Shown here: positions 8,360-19,600 of the stretch, in pieces
Position numbering within the stretch: the stretch's first letter is position 1
Layout of the letters: each line of letters starts with the position of its first letter
Source of the DNA: an uncultured Chromatiaceae bacterium
GTDB taxonomy: Bacteria; Pseudomonadota; Gammaproteobacteria; Enterobacterales; Alteromonadaceae
Assembly: GCA_946482325.1 (NCBI GenBank)
Contig: CAMLRA010000044.1
Coordinates: forward strand, 1-25,575
Direction of reading: 5' to 3'
Length of the DNA: 25,575 nucleotides
Translations under genes and position numbers: made by a program
The notes under the pieces: generated by a model
What the model was told of the DNA's origin: nothing
The model's input: only the letters and a program-made list of their open reading frames with translations
Databases searched by the model: none

Positions 8360-8368
8360 ATTATACCA
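8360..8368 (-). promoter_or_regulatory. Candidate prmA promoter, extended -10
   Basis: TGGTATAAT on the minus strand is a perfect TGnTATAAT extended -10, about 31 bases upstream of the prmA start. There is no good -35, which such promoters tolerate. Confidence 0.55.
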
Positions 8369-8529
8369 GTTTGCAGCCGTCAGGGGCAGGCGGACCGATG
8401 CTTAAATCGTATTGTGATGATGTGGATGGATGTTTTACATAAATAAACAAATGAATTAACTTTTTCTACGATACACAGAATTTACAACAGATAACCTGTG
8501 GCGGTTTTCCGGCTCGGGACTATCAAAAG

Positions 8530-9669
8530 ATGAAGTTATATCTGATTTATCGCCAGTTTTACCTGCCACAGACTGCTCAGCTGCACCTTGGCGGCATAGA
8601 AAATTACATCCTGGCCTTAAGTGAATTATTCCAGCAACAAGGTTATCAGGTCATTGTACTGCAGCCGGCCCGGCAGCGTTTTACCGCGCACTATGCCGAT
8701 ATTGAGATCCGCGGTATTGATTGTCGTGGTTATCGCGGCAACCGGAAAAAATATGCGTTGTTTCAGGCGGCCCGGCAGGATTTCGCCCCAGCCACTGATT
8801 GGCTGATTTTTGCCACTGATAGCTATTTTGTTCCCTCAGAATTACCCCGCACCATCGCTATCCAGCATGGCGTGTCCTGGGACAAACCTGGTAAAGGCTC
8901 GGGGTTGTTGGCGACAGTCAAAAGCTGGCTGTCGCAACGCAAGTATTTGTCCTATGTGCGCCAATGCCGCGACCTGGTCTGTGTTGATCATAACTTTATT
9001 AACTGGTATCGCACCATGCGTGATATGGAGCCGCAGCAGCGCTGGACTGTGATCCCGAACTTCTGTCTCGAACTAGCCGGTGAAGCCCAGATCCAACGGA
9101 AATGGCCGGCCACAGGGGCGGTCCGGCTATTGATCGCCCGCCGTTTTGTCGATTATCGCGGTATTCCGCTGGCTTGCCGTGTCGTGCAAATGCTGCTGCA
9201 GCGTTATCCGCTGCTGGAAGTCAGTTTTGCCGGAGATGGGCCTTTGTTGCCGGCATTAGAACAGCAATTTGCCGCTGAGCCCCGCGTGCGTATATTTTGT
9301 TATGAACCGGCAGAAAGTCTCGCCGTGCATTTACAGCATCATCTGGTGTTATTACCATCCGTCGGCTCTGAAGGTACATCTTTAAGCCTCGCAGAAGCGA
9401 TGGCTGCAGGCTGTGCCGTGGTTACAACCAACGTTGGTGGGCTCAGCAATATGGTGTTAGACCAGCATAACGGGCTGATTTGTATGCCAGATGAAGCCGA
9501 GCTGGTACAGCGACTCAGTCAGTTGCTCGACGCGCCGGATAAAGCGGAAAAGCTGGCGCGGATGGCCTGGCAGAGTGCGCAGCAGAGTTTCAGTAAATCC
9601 CGCTGGCAGCAGGACTGGTTGCAGTTATTAGCGAATATCCGCAAGCGTTCCATGAGTGTTCTGAGCTAA
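8530..9669 (+). CDS. GT4-family glycosyltransferase
   Basis: 379 residues with the GT-B two-domain layout. The N-terminal half has the GGIEN loop (21-25) typical of GT4 enzymes. The C-terminal Rossmann half starts near residue 197 (LLIARRFVDYRGI, in place of the usual G-R-L...K-G) and carries FAGDGPLL (233-240) and the EX7E signature, Glu281 and Glu289, followed by AAGCAVVTTNVGG. Such enzymes transfer a sugar from a nucleotide-sugar donor with retention; donor and acceptor cannot be read here. No signal peptide or membrane helix, so cytosolic or peripheral. It is the only plus-strand gene between suhB and groES, alone between prmA and accC, with no polysaccharide genes nearby. The ribosome site before ATG 8530 is weak. 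Confidence 0.88.
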   Translation: MKLYLIYRQFYLPQTAQLHLGGIENYILALSELFQQQGYQVIVLQPARQRFTAHYADIEIRGIDCRGYRGNRKKYALFQAARQDFAPATDWLIFATDSYFVPSELPRTIAIQHGVSWDKPGKGSGLLATVKSWLSQRKYLSYVRQCRDLVCVDHNFINWYRTMRDMEPQQRWTVIPNFCLELAGEAQIQRKWPATGAVRLLIARRFVDYRGIPLACRVVQMLLQRYPLLEVSFAGDGPLLPALEQQFAAEPRVRIFCYEPAESLAVHLQHHLVLLPSVGSEGTSLSLAEAMAAGCAVVTTNVGGLSNMVLDQHNGLICMPDEAELVQRLSQLLDAPDKAEKLARMAWQSAQQSFSKSRWQQDWLQLLANIRKRSMSVLS

Positions 9670-9681
9670 ATTGCCGGGATA

Positions 9682-9716
9682 AAAAAAGCCAGTCTGTTGT
9701 GCAGACTGGCTTTTTT
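9682..9716. terminator. Bidirectional terminator, glycosyltransferase / accC
   Basis: AAAAAAGCCAGTCTG, a 5-base loop, CAGACTGGCTTTTTT: a perfect stem with T-runs on both strands, between convergent genes. Confidence 0.95.
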
Positions 9717-9732
9717 ATGACATTCAGGATGG

Positions 9733-11076
9733 TTATTTGATACCGAGTTTGTGCTCAAGATAATGAATGTTGGTGCCGCCCTGATTAAAGTTGGCGTCCG
9801 TCATAATCTCTTTATGCAGTTCGATATTGGTTTTAATCCCACCAACCAGCAGCTCGCCCAGTGCGTTCCGCATCCGCGCAATGGCGATAGCACGGTTCTC
9901 ACCGTAAGTGATGAGCTTACCGACCATGGAGTCATAGTTTGGCGGCACTGTGTAATCGGCATAGATATGCGAATCCCAGCGCACACCATTGCCACCTGGC
10001 GGGTGGAAACGGGTGATAGTGCCTGGCGACGGAATAAAGGTTTTTGGATCTTCCGCGTTGATGCGACATTCCACCGCATGGCCGCGAATGACGATGTCAG
10101 ACTGTTTAATCGACAGCGGCATTCCAGAAGCGATGCGCAGCTGCTCTTTAATCAAATCAACGCCGGTGATCATCTCAGTGACCGGGTGTTCCACCTGAAT
10201 CCGGGTGTTCATTTCGATAAAGAAGAACTCACCGTTTTCATAGAGGAATTCAAAAGTGCCGGCACCGCGATAGTTCAGGTCGATACAAGCCTGCACACAA
10301 CGGCCACCGATAAAGTCGCGTTGCTCCTGAGTAATACCAGGTGCCGGCGCTTCTTCAACCACTTTCTGGTGACGGCGCTGCATCGAGCAGTCGCGTTCGC
10401 CTAAGTGGATGGCTTTGCCCTGACCGTCGGCTAAAACCTGAATTTCGATATGACGAGGGTTTTCCAGGAATTTCTCCATGTACACCATGTCGTTACCAAA
10501 AGCGGCTTTGGCTTCGGCTTTGGTCATTTCAATCGATGATACCAGCTCATCTTCACTGCGCACCACCCGCATACCACGGCCACCACCACCACCGGCAGCT
10601 TTGACGATGATTGGGTAACCAATACGTTTAGCGATGGCTTTGTTGGTGTCTGCGTCGTCGCCGACCGCACCGTCAGAACCCGGCACACAAGGTACACCGG
10701 CTTTTTTCATCGCTTCGATGGCTGACACTTTGTCGCCCATCAGGCTGATGGATTCCGGACGCGGGCCAATAAAGACCAGACCGCTTTCTTCGACTTGCTG
10801 GGCAAAATCAGCGCGCTCAGCGAGGAAACCATAACCCGGGTGAATCGCCTGGGCGTTGGTGACTTCGGCTGCGGCGATTAATGCCGGAATATTCAGGTAG
10901 CTTTGTGGTGATGGGGCAGGGCCAATACAGATGGTCTCGTCCGCCAGCAGCACATGCTTGAGGTTACGGTCGACGGTGGAATGCACCGCGACCGTTTTGA
11001 TACCGAGTTCTTTGCAAGCGCGTAAAATACGCAGCGCAATTTCGCCCCGGTTGGCTATCAGCACTTTTTCTAACAT
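9733..11076 (-). CDS. accC: AccC, biotin carboxylase subunit of acetyl-CoA carboxylase
   Basis: 447 residues (E. coli 449). It begins [17 protein letters not shown] and has the ATP-grasp fold: Lys116 and Lys159, the glycine-rich loop GGGGGRGMR (162-170), the [12 protein letters not shown] strand and the [14 protein letters not shown] catalytic stretch. It carboxylates the biotin on AccB using ATP and bicarbonate, the first half-reaction of malonyl-CoA synthesis, in the cytoplasm. It lies 16 bases after accB, so the two are co-transcribed. The carboxyltransferase genes accA and accD are not in the window, as expected. Confidence 0.98.
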   Translation of the reverse strand: MLEKVLIANRGEIALRILRACKELGIKTVAVHSTVDRNLKHVLLADETICIGPAPSPQSYLNIPALIAAAEVTNAQAIHPGYGFLAERADFAQQVEESGLVFIGPRPESISLMGDKVSAIEAMKKAGVPCVPGSDGAVGDDADTNKAIAKRIGYPIIVKAAGGGGGRGMRVVRSEDELVSSIEMTKAEAKAAFGNDMVYMEKFLENPRHIEIQVLADGQGKAIHLGERDCSMQRRHQKVVEEAPAPGITQEQRDFIGGRCVQACIDLNYRGAGTFEFLYENGEFFFIEMNTRIQVEHPVTEMITGVDLIKEQLRIASGMPLSIKQSDIVIRGHAVECRINAEDPKTFIPSPGTITRFHPPGGNGVRWDSHIYADYTVPPNYDSMVGKLITYGENRAIAIARMRNALGELLVGGIKTNIELHKEIMTDANFNQGGTNIHYLEHKLGIK

Positions 11077-11092
11077 GTGTCGGCCTTTTCGG

Positions 11093-11548
11093 TTATTCGA
11101 TCACAAATAAAGGCTGGTCAAATTCAACCGGCTCGCCGTTTTCCACCAGAATGGCCGTGATAGTACCGGCTTTGTCCGCCTGGATCTGGTTCATCATTTT
11201 CATCGCTTCAACGATACACAGTGTATCGCCGACTTTAACGCTCTGGCCGACTTCAGCGAAGTTCTTTGATGTTGGTGAAGCGGCGCGGTAGAAAGTCCCC
11301 ACCATCGGCGAACGCAGCTGATGACCGGTCACTGCCGGAGCTGCTGCGGCCACTGGTGCTGCAGCCGGAGCTGCGGCAGCAGGTGCCGGGGCTGCAGCTG
11401 GTGCAGCAGTGTAGTGCACTGGTGCGTATTGCTGCACCGGACCACCGCGGCTGATGCGCACAGATTCTTCACCTTCAGTGATTTCCAGCTCGTTAATGCC
11501 GGATTCTTCCAGAAGTTCGATCAGTTTTTTAATTTTTCTAATATCCAT
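11093..11548 (-). CDS. accB: AccB, biotin carboxyl carrier protein
   Basis: 151 residues (E. coli 156). An N-terminal segment ([16 protein letters not shown]) is followed by an Ala/Pro-rich flexible linker at about 46-75. The biotinyl domain (78-151) carries the EAMKM motif with the biotinylated Lys117. It shuttles carboxybiotin from AccC to the carboxyltransferase. It starts 27 bases after aroQ and is followed closely by accC. In E. coli the accBC message is autoregulated by AccB; whether that holds here cannot be seen. Confidence 0.97.
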   Translation of the reverse strand: MDIRKIKKLIELLEESGINELEITEGEESVRISRGGPVQQYAPVHYTAAPAAAPAPAAAAPAAAPVAAAAPAVTGHQLRSPMVGTFYRAASPTSKNFAEVGQSVKVGDTLCIVEAMKMMNQIQADKAGTITAILVENGEPVEFDQPLFVIE

Positions 11549-11575
11549 GACGTTTGCGCCTGACTTGGTTGGAAT

Positions 11576-12037
11576 TTATGGGTTAGGTGGCGTGTTGGTC
11601 AGCGATTTGACCGCTGCGTCTAGGGCATAACGATAACCGTTTGCACCCAGCCCGCAGATCACACCTTTTGCGATATCGGATAAATAAGAATGCCGGCGAA
11701 ATGCTTCGCGGGCGTGAACATTCGACAAATGCACTTCAATAAATGGCACAGCCACCGCCAATAATGCGTCGCGGATAGCGACACTGGTATGCGTGAACGC
11801 GCCAGGATTGATAATGATAAAATCCTGCTGGCCCAGACTCTGCTGGATCGCGCCCACCAGTTCATGCTCAGCATTGGACTGCAGATGGGACAATTCCACC
11901 TGCATTGAAGTGGCAGTTTGCTGCAGATCGCTGACAATTTGCGCCAGCGTTTGCGCGCCATAAATATGTGGCTCGCGTTGCCCCAGCATATTCAGGTTCG
12001 GACCGTTTAACAGCAAAATCCGTAATTTGGCAGTCAT
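11576..12037 (-). CDS. aroQ: AroQ, type II 3-dehydroquinate dehydratase
   Basis: 153 residues from the ATG at 12037, the normal family size. The frame runs further upstream to a TTG at 12103, but those 22 residues have no family match, so I use the ATG. Motifs: [19 protein letters not shown] (catalytic Arg21 and Tyr26), [10 protein letters not shown] with catalytic His83, and [14 protein letters not shown]. It removes water from 3-dehydroquinate in the shikimate pathway as a dodecamer in the cytoplasm. It heads the aroQ-accB-accC operon, a common arrangement in gammaproteobacteria. Confidence 0.97.
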   Translation of the reverse strand: MTAKLRILLLNGPNLNMLGQREPHIYGAQTLAQIVSDLQQTATSMQVELSHLQSNAEHELVGAIQQSLGQQDFIIINPGAFTHTSVAIRDALLAVAVPFIEVHLSNVHAREAFRRHSYLSDIAKGVICGLGANGYRYALDAAVKSLTNTPPNP

Positions 12038-12148
12038 TTGTCGATTATTCCGTTGATAATTCTGGATCTGCTTCCATCCTGCCAAAGGTCGGTGAAAAAA
12101 CAATCTTTTTCAGCGGAAATCTGGCGGGCATTTGCAGATTTGCGCCTC

Positions 12149-12180
12149 ATTATAGTGAAATCGCAGCAAATCGCAGCAAA
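12149..12180 (-). promoter_or_regulatory. Candidate aroQ-accBC promoter with an 11-bp duplication
   Basis: A perfect TATAAT on the minus strand at 12149-12154 lies about 110 bases before aroQ. Just upstream the 11-base unit AAATCGCAGCA is duplicated head to tail (plus strand, 12159-12180), which sets the -35 region and leaves only spaced, imperfect -35 choices (TTGCTG). The rest of 12038-12298 shows no gene. Confidence 0.45.
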
Positions 12181-12298
12181 ATACTGGTCTTATCAGCAGA
12201 TGGGAACTTTTCGCTGCCATTGTTGTAAAGGGAGATTCAGTAGTGAAGCTGCGTGGTCTGAGCAGTTTCCCAAACCACGCCAGTCGGGTGCTGCAGCC

Positions 12299-14143
12299 TT
12301 ATTGCTGCAGCTGGATAAGATGCGCTTTGAACTCAGCTGGCCCCATAAAACCAGTGATGCGGGATGTCGTTAATTCGCTGCCGTTCGGTGCAAAAAACAA
12401 TAAAGTTGGCAAACCCAGCACCTGAAACTTGTCTAAAACCTGCTGATCCTGCTCAGTGGCCTTAGTCACATCGATGCGTAATAAGCGGATTTTCGCCATT
12501 TCGGTTTTAACGCCGACGTCAGCAAAAGTGATGTGCTCAAATTCTTTGCAGGCAACACACCATTCGGCGAACAAATCCAGCATTACATATTGGTTTTGCG
12601 CTTTGGCCTCTGCCAGCTGTGCGTCCAAATCGGCCAGGGTTTTAATATCGATAAACTGGCCGGCCCGTGGACTGTTTGCGGTGCTGCTTGCTACAGGCTG
12701 TGACTGCCCTGCCGGCGCCAGCCATTGTTGATAATTCGCCAGCACCACAGCACAGACCAGCAGCGTGGCCACCAGCCAGCATAAACTTCTCGCCAGCGCA
12801 GTTTTCAGCAGTTGCTGTACTTGCTGCAGATAGAGTGCAAAACCGAGCGCTAGCAAAGAACCCAGCACTAACAGCACTTCCGTTGCAACAATACGAGATA
12901 ACAGCATCAAAGGCACTGATAACAACAGGAAACCGAAAATCGCTTTTATCACATCCATCCAGGCGCCGGGTTTTGGCAGCCATTTACCGCCACTGCTGCC
13001 GAGGATCAATAGCGGCAGGCCCATGCCGAGGCTCAGGATATACAGCACCAACGCGCCATAAGCCAAATCACCGCTTTGGGCGATATACAACAGCACACCG
13101 GTTAGCGGCGCTGTGGTGCAAGGCGAGGCGACCAGGCCAGATAAAGCGCCCATCACCAGTGCACCTTTGACGGAACCACCTTGCTGGCGGTTACTGGTGG
13201 CGGTCAGTTTTTCCGTCCAGCGTGACGGTAACTGCAAGTTAATCCAGCCAAACATCGCGCCGGCCAGCAGCACAAACAGCAGACTCATGCCGATTAACAC
13301 CGCCGGATGCTGGAACGCAGCCTGAAATTTCACGCCGGCACTTGCCACCACTAAGCCTAAAGCCGAGTAAGTCAGCGCCATGCCCTGCACATAGGCAAAA
13401 GACAAACGAAACGCCCGACCGTGGCTCAACTGTTGACCCTGACCCACAATAATACTGGTCAGAATCGGGTACATCGGAAAGACACAAGGGGTGAAGGCCA
13501 GACCTAAACCAAGCAGGAAAAACAGCCCTAAAGTCAGCAGACTTTTATCGCTGCTTAAACGCTCAGCCAGACCAATTTGGCTGGACACCGGTGCTGCTGT
13601 TGCTGTGGGCTCACTTGATGCCGCTACGCTGTTGTCCGGTTTGGCAGCACCTATCAATGGAATTTCGCGGGTTTCCACCGGATAACACAAGCCGGCATCG
13701 GCACAGCCCTGATAACGAACTTTTAATTTGGCATCGGCATCGATATTGGCCAGTTTGACGTCAAATACCAGCTGATGGCGGTAAATTTCGGTTTTGCCAA
13801 AATATTCGTCTTCATGCGGCAAACCGGCTGGCAATGTCGGATTGCTGAAATTCACGGCCACGCCGGCGATTTTCAGCTTGTGTTTGTACAGGTAATAGCC
13901 GTCGGCAATTTGAAAACTGATACGTACCGATTCGCCACTTTGGGCAAAATCCAGCATAAAAGCTTGATCGACCGGTAAAAACTGTGGCTGTTGCAAGGCT
14001 GCCAGGATGTTTGGCGCTGCTATTGGATTTTGACTGGCAGTTGTTGGTTCTGCGGCCTGCAGCGGTAAACAGAACCACAATAACAAGGCGAACAGCGCGT
14101 TGACAAAGGATCGGCGGTTATTCATTCGGTGAGCATTCCTCAT
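12299..14143 (-). CDS. dsbD: DsbD, thiol:disulfide interchange protein
   Basis: 614 residues (E. coli about 565). A signal peptide (1-30, cut after LQA) leads to the periplasmic alpha domain with the redox pair Cys147/Cys153 (QGCADAGLCYP). The membrane part holds the two conserved cysteines Cys220 (FTPCVFPMYP) and Cys342 (ASPCTTAPLTG). The C-terminal thioredoxin-like gamma domain has WCVAC (Cys529, Cys532). It carries electrons from cytoplasmic thioredoxin to periplasmic DsbC/DsbG and cytochrome-maturation partners. The ATG at 14143 overlaps the stop of an upstream cutA-like frame as TAATG, which supports this start; an in-frame ATG at 14125 would give a shorter signal peptide. Confidence 0.96.
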   Translation of the reverse strand: MRNAHRMNNRRSFVNALFALLLWFCLPLQAAEPTTASQNPIAAPNILAALQQPQFLPVDQAFMLDFAQSGESVRISFQIADGYYLYKHKLKIAGVAVNFSNPTLPAGLPHEDEYFGKTEIYRHQLVFDVKLANIDADAKLKVRYQGCADAGLCYPVETREIPLIGAAKPDNSVAASSEPTATAAPVSSQIGLAERLSSDKSLLTLGLFFLLGLGLAFTPCVFPMYPILTSIIVGQGQQLSHGRAFRLSFAYVQGMALTYSALGLVVASAGVKFQAAFQHPAVLIGMSLLFVLLAGAMFGWINLQLPSRWTEKLTATSNRQQGGSVKGALVMGALSGLVASPCTTAPLTGVLLYIAQSGDLAYGALVLYILSLGMGLPLLILGSSGGKWLPKPGAWMDVIKAIFGFLLLSVPLMLLSRIVATEVLLVLGSLLALGFALYLQQVQQLLKTALARSLCWLVATLLVCAVVLANYQQWLAPAGQSQPVASSTANSPRAGQFIDIKTLADLDAQLAEAKAQNQYVMLDLFAEWCVACKEFEHITFADVGVKTEMAKIRLLRIDVTKATEQDQQVLDKFQVLGLPTLLFFAPNGSELTTSRITGFMGPAEFKAHLIQLQQ

Positions 14144-14247
14144 TAACCCGGTTTAGGCAAAAAGCCTCTGCTGATCGGGATGGCAATAAATTCCGGCACG
14201 CTATACGGATGCAAGCGGCAAATGGTCTGGCAGACAGCATCAGACAA
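14143..14247 (-). pseudogene. cutA: 3' remnant of cutA upstream of dsbD
   Basis: Reading the minus strand in the frame that ends at TAA 14145-14143 gives 34 codons. They include LHPYSVPEFIAIPI, the diagnostic CutA end (HPYE-PEII-LPI in the family). A TGA lies directly before this stretch, and a full CutA (about 105 residues) would need to extend to near 14460, into the groE promoter. Upstream bases carry stops in every frame. CutA is a trimeric cytoplasmic protein linked to divalent-metal tolerance, and cutA-dsbD is a common gene pair. The terminal base is shared with the dsbD start codon. I judge it a truncated relic; a short translated leader for dsbD is the alternative. Confidence 0.6.
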
Positions 14248-14422
14248 TCATATTAAACAATCGCATTACGAGTATCGCGCTACTCTAACGCAATCAAGGC
14301 TGTAGGCACCAGACCGACTCAGTTGTGACTTTCTTTCAACGCCGTTATTGGTTTCAGTTATTCGCTACAGCCGGCCTCGTTAAAAACGCCAAAAAAACGC
14401 TTTAAAAAAATCTTCGGTCAAT

Positions 14423-14460
14423 CCCCTTGGTTTTTTTCCGGGTTTACCCCATATCCCGGA
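14423..14460 (+). promoter_or_regulatory. Sigma-32-type heat-shock promoter of groESL
   Basis: CCCCTTGG (14423-14430) and CCCCATAT (14447-14454) fit the heat-shock -35 (CCCTTGAA) and -10 (CCCCATNT), with spacing close to that of E. coli groE. A 6-bp inverted repeat, TCCGGG (14437-14442) and CCCGGA (14455-14460), flanks the -10 element exactly and might be an operator. No CIRCE element is present. The start should lie near 14461. Upstream, 14248-14420 shows no intact gene. Confidence 0.65.
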
Positions 14461-14523
14461 TACAAAAATTTTTAACCCCGCTCGCGGGATTAAATCCACA
14501 AAACATGTTCAGGAGCTTTACAC

Positions 14524-14814
14524 ATGAATATTCGTCCATTACATGATCGCGTCATCATCAAGCGTCTGGAAGCCGAGAGCAAATCAGCCGGCGGTATCGT
14601 GCTGACAGGTGCATCTGCTGAGAAGTCGACCCGCGGTGAAGTCGTTGCTGTAGGCAATGGCCGTATTCTGGAAAACGGCAGCGTGCGTCCACTGGAAGTG
14701 AAAGTGGGTGACAAAGTCATTTTCGGTGCTTATGTCGAGCGCACTGAGAAAATCGACGGTCAGGAATACGTGATCACCAAAGAAGACAACATCCTTGGCA
14801 TCATCACCGAATAA
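14524..14814 (+). CDS. groES: GroES, 10-kDa co-chaperonin
   Basis: 96 residues, the usual length. [14 protein letters not shown] opens the beta-barrel; the mobile loop (about 17-34, SAGGIVLTG) that binds GroEL, the roof loop and the closing EDNILGI are all present. It forms the heptameric lid that closes the GroEL folding chamber in an ATP-dependent cycle. AGGAG lies 9 bases before the ATG. It is first gene of a two-gene operon with a sigma-32-like promoter. Confidence 0.98.
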   Translation: MNIRPLHDRVIIKRLEAESKSAGGIVLTGASAEKSTRGEVVAVGNGRILENGSVRPLEVKVGDKVIFGAYVERTEKIDGQEYVITKEDNILGIITE

Positions 14815-14864
14815 TTGTTCGGTAATGACTTTTCCCACGCATTGAATTGATTTGAGGTAATTAG

Positions 14865-16505
<1,641 letters not shown>

Positions 16506-16549
16506 TGTCTGCTGCTGTGGTTTAACTCACAGCGCAACCCGTTAGCAAG

Positions 16550-16580
16550 ACAAACCCGGCAACAGCCGGGTTTGTTGTTT
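16550..16580 (+). terminator. Rho-independent terminator of groESL
   Basis: ACAAACCCGGC, loop AACA, GCCGGGTTTGT, then TGTTTT. It is 45 bases after the groEL stop. Confidence 0.92.
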
Positions 16581-16639
16581 TAAAGATCTGTAGTGTTCTG
16601 ACTGCTGCAGGATTGCCAGATGCAGCACCCGCCGGGCAC

Positions 16640-16671
16640 AAAAAAGCACCACAGCGGGCTGTGGTGCTTTT
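16640..16671 (-). terminator. Rho-independent terminator of the M36 protease gene
   Basis: GCACCACAG and CTGTGGTGC around a 4-base loop. On the minus strand a TTTTTT run follows. It lies 25 bases past the protease stop. Confidence 0.9.
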
Positions 16672-16695
16672 ATCACGACTGAAAGTTAGTCTGTG

Positions 16696-19600
16696 TTACT
16701 TGGTACGACGACGCAACAGCGCCAGTGGCGCTAACAGCAAGGTGAACCAGCCTAAACTACCACCGCTACTTTTCTTCGCTGGCGTGACAACTTCCGGCGC
16801 AGGTACGTCGTTAACTTTCACTGTCACTGTCGATTTTGTGGTCGCAGTGCCGTCGGTCACGGCCACTTCAAACACCAGATTTTCAGAGCCTGATGCAATC
16901 GACGGTGCTGTCACTGAAGCCGTTGCAGTGGCTGCGTTGGTCAACGTTGCTGCAGTTCCGCTTACCTGTTTCCAGCTAAAGGACAGTTTGTCGGCTGCAT
17001 CGCGGTCTGTAGCAGCTGCAGTCAGCGTGAAAGTACCGCCTTCGTTCAGTTCTGCAACGCTGGCTTTGACGCCCGATAACAGTGGGGCACGGTTATCACA
17101 AGCAACTGAATCTCCGGCTACTACCGAATGGAAGACCGGTGTAGTGATGTTATTGAACTGTACGTTATCAATGTACCAGCCTGATTCATTTGAGTTTGAA
17201 TCAGAGACCGCGCGGAAACGGAATTTTACTTCGTTACCGTTCAGAGCAGCACCAAAATTGATAGTTTCGTTACGGCCAAAAGTCGTTGAACCTTCAACCG
17301 GATCTGCATCCATGACACCGGTAAAGGCTTTACGGCCTGGTAGTAACTCCGCCAGCGCTGAGGTATAACCCTGACTGCTGAAACCTGCGTACTGTACCGG
17401 TTGGTTCGCCGCACTTCTGATGACTTTAGTGACATCAGTCCAGGCGGAACCGTTGATGCTGATTTCAACCACACCACCGTCATAGGCTTCTTCGAATTCA
17501 TAGTAGTGCCAGAAACTCATAGTAAAATCACCGGCATAACCGACGGTGAATGCTTTGGTTTCATACACTACATCGGACGTGAAGCCATTATTGGCAATAT
17601 GCATGTACTGTTTACCAACCGGGTGGCCCTGGCTTGCAAAAAACGCTGCATAGGTTGGATCCAGCTGACGGCTGTCTTTCGCCAAGTCACCGCCAACCAG
17701 TACTTTTTCACTGAAATTGTTCAGTGTGGCCAGCGTCTCCATGTTATCCGTGCTTTGCATGTTTGACGGTGCAACTGTGGCGAATGCCAGATTGACCCGC
17801 TCAGACAGGCTGTATTCGCTGGTAACAACTGCAGCGTCGACTTCCGGGAACGACAGTTTCAGTTGCAGCACATCACCAGGTTTGGCACCTTCAAGCTTAA
17901 ATGACAGCGGTGTTGTAGTCGCCGATGACATCACTTTCAGTTCTGGCAGCGTGATAGCACCGCCATTGGCGAAGGTCACCTGATGACCACTGGTCACTTC
18001 GATTTTACCTTTTAAATCTTTCAGAACTGCCGAGCCTTTGTTGGTCACATTAAACTGAACTGTGGCGGTTTCACCATTGTCCAGCGTGCCGTTATTAGTA
18101 CAGAAACCTGTGGTGGCATCACTGAATGTCTTGTCGAGCTTGTGGGCTGTGACGTTAAAAGTGCTCAGTTCCGTCTTGAATGATTCCACAACACCGGTAT
18201 GTTTCGGGTCATCACGATGCGGTGCTACAGCCCCCAGGCCCATACCCCGGTCGGCAAAGGCTTTAAGAATCACTTTGTAATCTTCCTGATCTTTGGCATA
18301 GGCGGCAGCCAGAATGGCATCACGCGCTTCAGTGTAGGTTGGGCCTACCGGCGTGAGTTTGTAGCCGTTCACCAGATAACCCATCATCCGGTCTTTTGCT
18401 TTGTCGTAATCTTTATGGTAGTTCACCAGATTCACAAAGCTCTGCCACAGCATTTGTGCCCAGACAGAACCCGCGGAGTGGACCTGTGCAGCGCCTGTAT
18501 CAGGGTCTTGTACAGTGAAGTATTTCGCAGTGTCACCAAGGCCAATATGCTTGAAGGTACGTGGGTTGATTTCTAAGCTGTTGCCGTTCGGGAATGAACG
18601 GATACCATAATAGAACGAATCGACGTAGCTGATCGCGGCGTAGGCACGTTGCATCTTATCATTGCCGGCCAGTTTCAGGTCTGAAGCATCTGATACCATC
18701 AGCAGTGCATGGAAATCACCCCAGCCTTCACCCATCGAGCGGCCCTGGTTGTTGTATAGACCATTGCCGTTACCGACCAGACGGTTACTGATGTAGTGAC
18801 CCCATTCGTGGGAGACAATGGCGTTATCCCAGGAGCTGTCTTTAAACGGTCTGTTATTAAACATCTTGATGTTGACAACCTGACCTGCCGCCATAGCATC
18901 GTAAATGGCTTTGCCTTCAGCTTGTGAAATACCAACGCTTGGAATAGTGACGGTCGCATCAGCCCCGCCCATACCCGGCAAGCCGGTAGCGGCATTGTTG
19001 ACTATGACGACACCAATGGCGCCGGCTAACTGGGCATTTTTCACTTTTAACGTGAAATTACAGGTACCACGGTCAATGATGGCAATTTTGCCGGCGATAT
19101 TGGCTGGTGTTGCGGCTGCGGTACAGCCATCACGGGTTGGAGCAGCGGTATCAACAAAAGTTACTGCCTGTCCTTCAGTGCTAAATTGACCCGGACCAAA
19201 ACTGGCCCCTTGCATTGCTGTCAACGCAATCGCGGTGCCGTCAGCAGTTTTTGCCGTGATACCCAAATCTTTGCCAAATACTGCGTCTTTGCTTGCCCAC
19301 AGATACATTTGCATCCGCGGAGAGCGGCCATCGGCCGGCGTTGACATATTGGCGTTGTCGAAGCCTGAGTTATCCTGAACTTCAGCCATAATTGGGTCAC
19401 CTTCGACACCACCACGGCCATAGTTCACGAGCTGAGCATTACCTGCTTTTTCGTCAAAACCGTAGTCATAAAACTGGTCATGCAGGTAGTTATTCATATA
19501 GAACAGGTTGACTATTGCAGCTTTGCGGTTGTTTACCGAAGATTCTGCTTCACTGGTGCGGTATTTGTAATCAAACACCAGCGGGCCAGTGGTTTCGGCA

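Noticed and set aside
8480..8520. LexA-type SOS box before the glycosyltransferase
   Set aside because: ACAG and CTGT occur there, but in the wrong order and spacing.
12038..12425. Plus-strand frames between aroQ and dsbD (60-111 codons)
   Set aside because: They overlap the dsbD 3' end, have no family resemblance and no ribosome site; two frames compete for the same bases.
14248..14420. N-terminal half of cutA in other frames
   Set aside because: A stretch near 14270-14310 (LVPTALIALE then RDTRNAIV) loosely resembles a CutA start, but it has stops and the match is too weak to claim.
16613..17368. A 251-codon plus-strand frame inside the protease gene
   Set aside because: It is the complement of the repetitive, Val/Ala/Thr-rich 3' end of the M36 gene, and begins inside the terminator.
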